64,000 nt of DNA, taken from contig JACVTC010000028.1 of the NCBI GenBank assembly GCA_016946835.1, positions 503,501-567,500 of the forward strand, given 5' to 3'. A program made the translations under genes and the position numbers. Shown one piece after another: positions 62,313 through 64,000 of this stretch. A model generated the notes under the pieces. That model was given only the letters and a program-made list of their open reading frames with translations. It ran no database searches and was not told where the DNA came from. The number at the start of each line of letters is the position of its first letter. Position 1 is the stretch's first letter. This stretch comes from Neocallimastix lanati (nom. inval.) (taxonomy: Eukaryota > Neocallimastigomycota > Neocallimastigomycetes > Neocallimastigales > Neocallimastigaceae).

Positions 62313-62526
62313 GTAGTAGTAGTAGTAGTTGTTGTTTTAAAAAAAAATTAAGAGTTCCATATAACAAAAAAAAAAAAAAAAAGGTAAGCAAAGTAAGCAA
62401 GATAGTAAAAATAAAATAAAATAAAAAAAAAATGGTAAAAAATAATCTCCTTCCTTTCCACTCTCCCAAATTTTTATTTTATTTTATTTTTTTATTATTT
62501 TTATCTTTTTTTATTTTTTTTATCTT

Positions 62527-62574
<48 letters not shown>

Positions 62575-62934
62575 ATTTAAAAAAAACTAATCAACCTTTA
62601 AAAATAATAATACCCTGATTTTTACCTGATTTTTACCTGATTCTCTATATGATTTACCACTTTCCATATTAAGCCCACCGGCCCATTTTTTTATTTTTTT
62701 CGGAAGATATGTGAAGGAAAATTTTTAAAAATTAAAAAATATAATTTTTTTATTATTATTTTTATTACATATAAATTGATTAATGAATACTTTTAGTATT
62801 TTAATTAATAATTAATAAATATATATATACATTTTTTTTAATAAATTATATAAAACTATTTTTTATTTTTCTTTCTATAAAACCAAAAAATATATATATT
62901 TTTTAAACTATATTATTAATTCACTGTCGGCCTA

Positions 62935-62965
62935 GTGTAACGTAATCTATTGTCCAGCGTTACAC
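62935..62965. other. GTGTAACG hairpin, matches SINE tail motif
   Basis: GTGTAACG (62935-62942) and CGTTACAC (62958-62965) form a perfect 8 bp inverted repeat around a 15-base loop. The same arms with the same loop length occur at 34125-34155 inside the diverged SINE copy. The left arm alone occurs in the full SINE near 5123. Confidence 0.7.
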
Positions 62966-64000
62966 ATGACAAAAAAAAACCCAGGAATATAATTATTCTA
63001 TTTATATAGGAAAAAAAAAAAAAGAAAAGGAAAGGAAAGGCATTAGATGTTGCCATTATCTTTTTCTTTTTAAAACAAAAAAAAAAGGTTTTTTTATTTA
63101 TTTACTTATTTATTTATTTTTTTTTACATTACTGCTTCAAAGTTTATTGGTTTATTATTTATTACTGATTCAAAAAAAACTTTTTTTTTATTTTTATTTT
63201 TATTTTTATTATTTTTTTTTTAACTTTTATTAGATATTTTTTTATACATAAGAAGTAATTTTTTTTTAAAATTCTAGTAGTAAATGTTTTACCTCTATAT
63301 ATAACACAATTGATTCTTTTTTTTTTTTTATTTTCTCTCTTTAATGAATTTTAAAGTGGACTTGATTATGTGAAAAAAAGTAAATAAAATAAAATAAAAT
63401 AAAATAAAAAAAAAACAATATTTTCATATGGAAAAAGTAAAGTAAAAATAAAAATAAAAAGTTTAAAAAAATAAAAATAAAAAGTTTAAAAAAAAAAAAA
63501 AAATAAAATAAAAAAAAAATAAAAATAAAAAGTTAAAAAATAAAAAAAAAAATAAAAATAAAAAATTAATATTTTCTTGAACATTTTTAATCCAGTAAGT
63601 ATTCCTCTATTTTTTTTTTTTTAGATAACCTATCTTTCAATGAATGCTTGATACCATCAAAAATCAAAAAAAAAAGTTTTTTAAATAAAATTAAAAAAAA
63701 ATAAATAAAAAAATAAAAAAATAAAAAAAAATGTCTTAAATAAAATTAAAAAAAAATAAAAAGAAAAAATTTAGAAAAACTTTTTTTCAATGATTATATG
63801 AAGAAGAGGTTATTTCACTTTTTTTTTTTTATTTTAATTTTTTTTATATAAAAGATTGTATGTATGTATGTATTTGTTGTTGTTGTTGTTATTGTTGTTG
63901 TTTTTTGCTAGATATAGGGGGTACCAGAAGTTCAAAAAAAGAAGTTTTAATCCTTATCACCATCAACCGATAATTTTGAAAAAAAAAAAAAAAAAAAAAA

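Larger units (their letters stand above)
62021..64000. other. Right-edge intergenic DNA
   Basis: No gene was recognised. The stretch holds a poly-A plus AAT microsatellite (62100-62250), a TAG/TTA run (about 62277-62330), T-tracts (62525-62572), a small hairpin (62935-62965), AAAAT runs (63380-63570), and GTAT and TTG runs (about 63857-63900). The pyrimidine/purine-tract style resembles the left edge of the window. Confidence 0.55.

Overview
The window is eukaryotic nuclear DNA of extreme A+T content: long poly-A/poly-T runs, AT microsatellites and very low gene density. The few G+C-richer islands are exons, one tRNA-derived SINE and transposon fossils. A fungus-type WOPR regulator, a chitin-deacetylase-like GPI wall protein, Asn/Asp/Thr-rich low-complexity proteins, many short AT-rich introns and a bacterial-type fused P-protein together point to an anaerobic gut fungus (Neocallimastigomycota, for example Neocallimastix, Piromyces or Anaeromyces). 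Dictyostelium has similar base composition, but the WOPR domain argues against it. The taxon is an inference.

Layout. 1-9.1 kb: no gene found; AT repeats surround a roughly 440 bp SINE with a tRNA-like head (4792-5230). 9.1-10.8 kb (-): two-exon WOPR (Gti1/Pac2, Wor1/Ryp1) transcription factor. 10.8-22.5 kb: AT desert with poly-A/T runs, a roughly 55 bp minisatellite and one faint coding remnant. 22.5-24.6 kb (+): five-exon, single-pass membrane protein with an acidic repeat ectodomain, unrecognised. 28.9-31.9 kb (+): nine-exon chorismate mutase / prephenate dehydratase / ACT fusion. 34.9-36.1 kb (+): two-exon SP-RING SUMO ligase NSE2/MMS21. 36.4-37.4 kb (-): a possible tiny two-exon gene. 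37.5-38.7 kb (-): decayed MULE DNA transposon. 39.4-41.3 kb (+): broken Ty1/copia fossil. 41.8-46.4 kb (-): three-exon, 1450-residue GPI-type wall protein whose CE4/NodB deacetylase domain has lost all its canonical catalytic acids and histidines and carries about 930 residues of TDTDN repeats. 46.4-50.9 kb: AT repeats, including a perfect 77 bp tandem duplication and a long hairpin. 50.9-62.0 kb: a graveyard of broken copia and gypsy elements with LTR-like pieces. 62.0-64.0 kb: microsatellites and a small hairpin related to the SINE tail.

The genes do not form a pathway. They are isolated housekeeping genes (phenylalanine synthesis, SMC5/6 SUMOylation), a regulator and two low-complexity surface proteins in repeat-rich DNA. 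The strongest leads are the amide-substituted pseudo-deacetylase with its giant Thr-Asp array, the intron-rich bacterial-type P-protein, and the SINE family with a contracted anticodon arm. All exon joins were made by eye from GT..AG sites, reading phase and family conservation, and have no transcript support.
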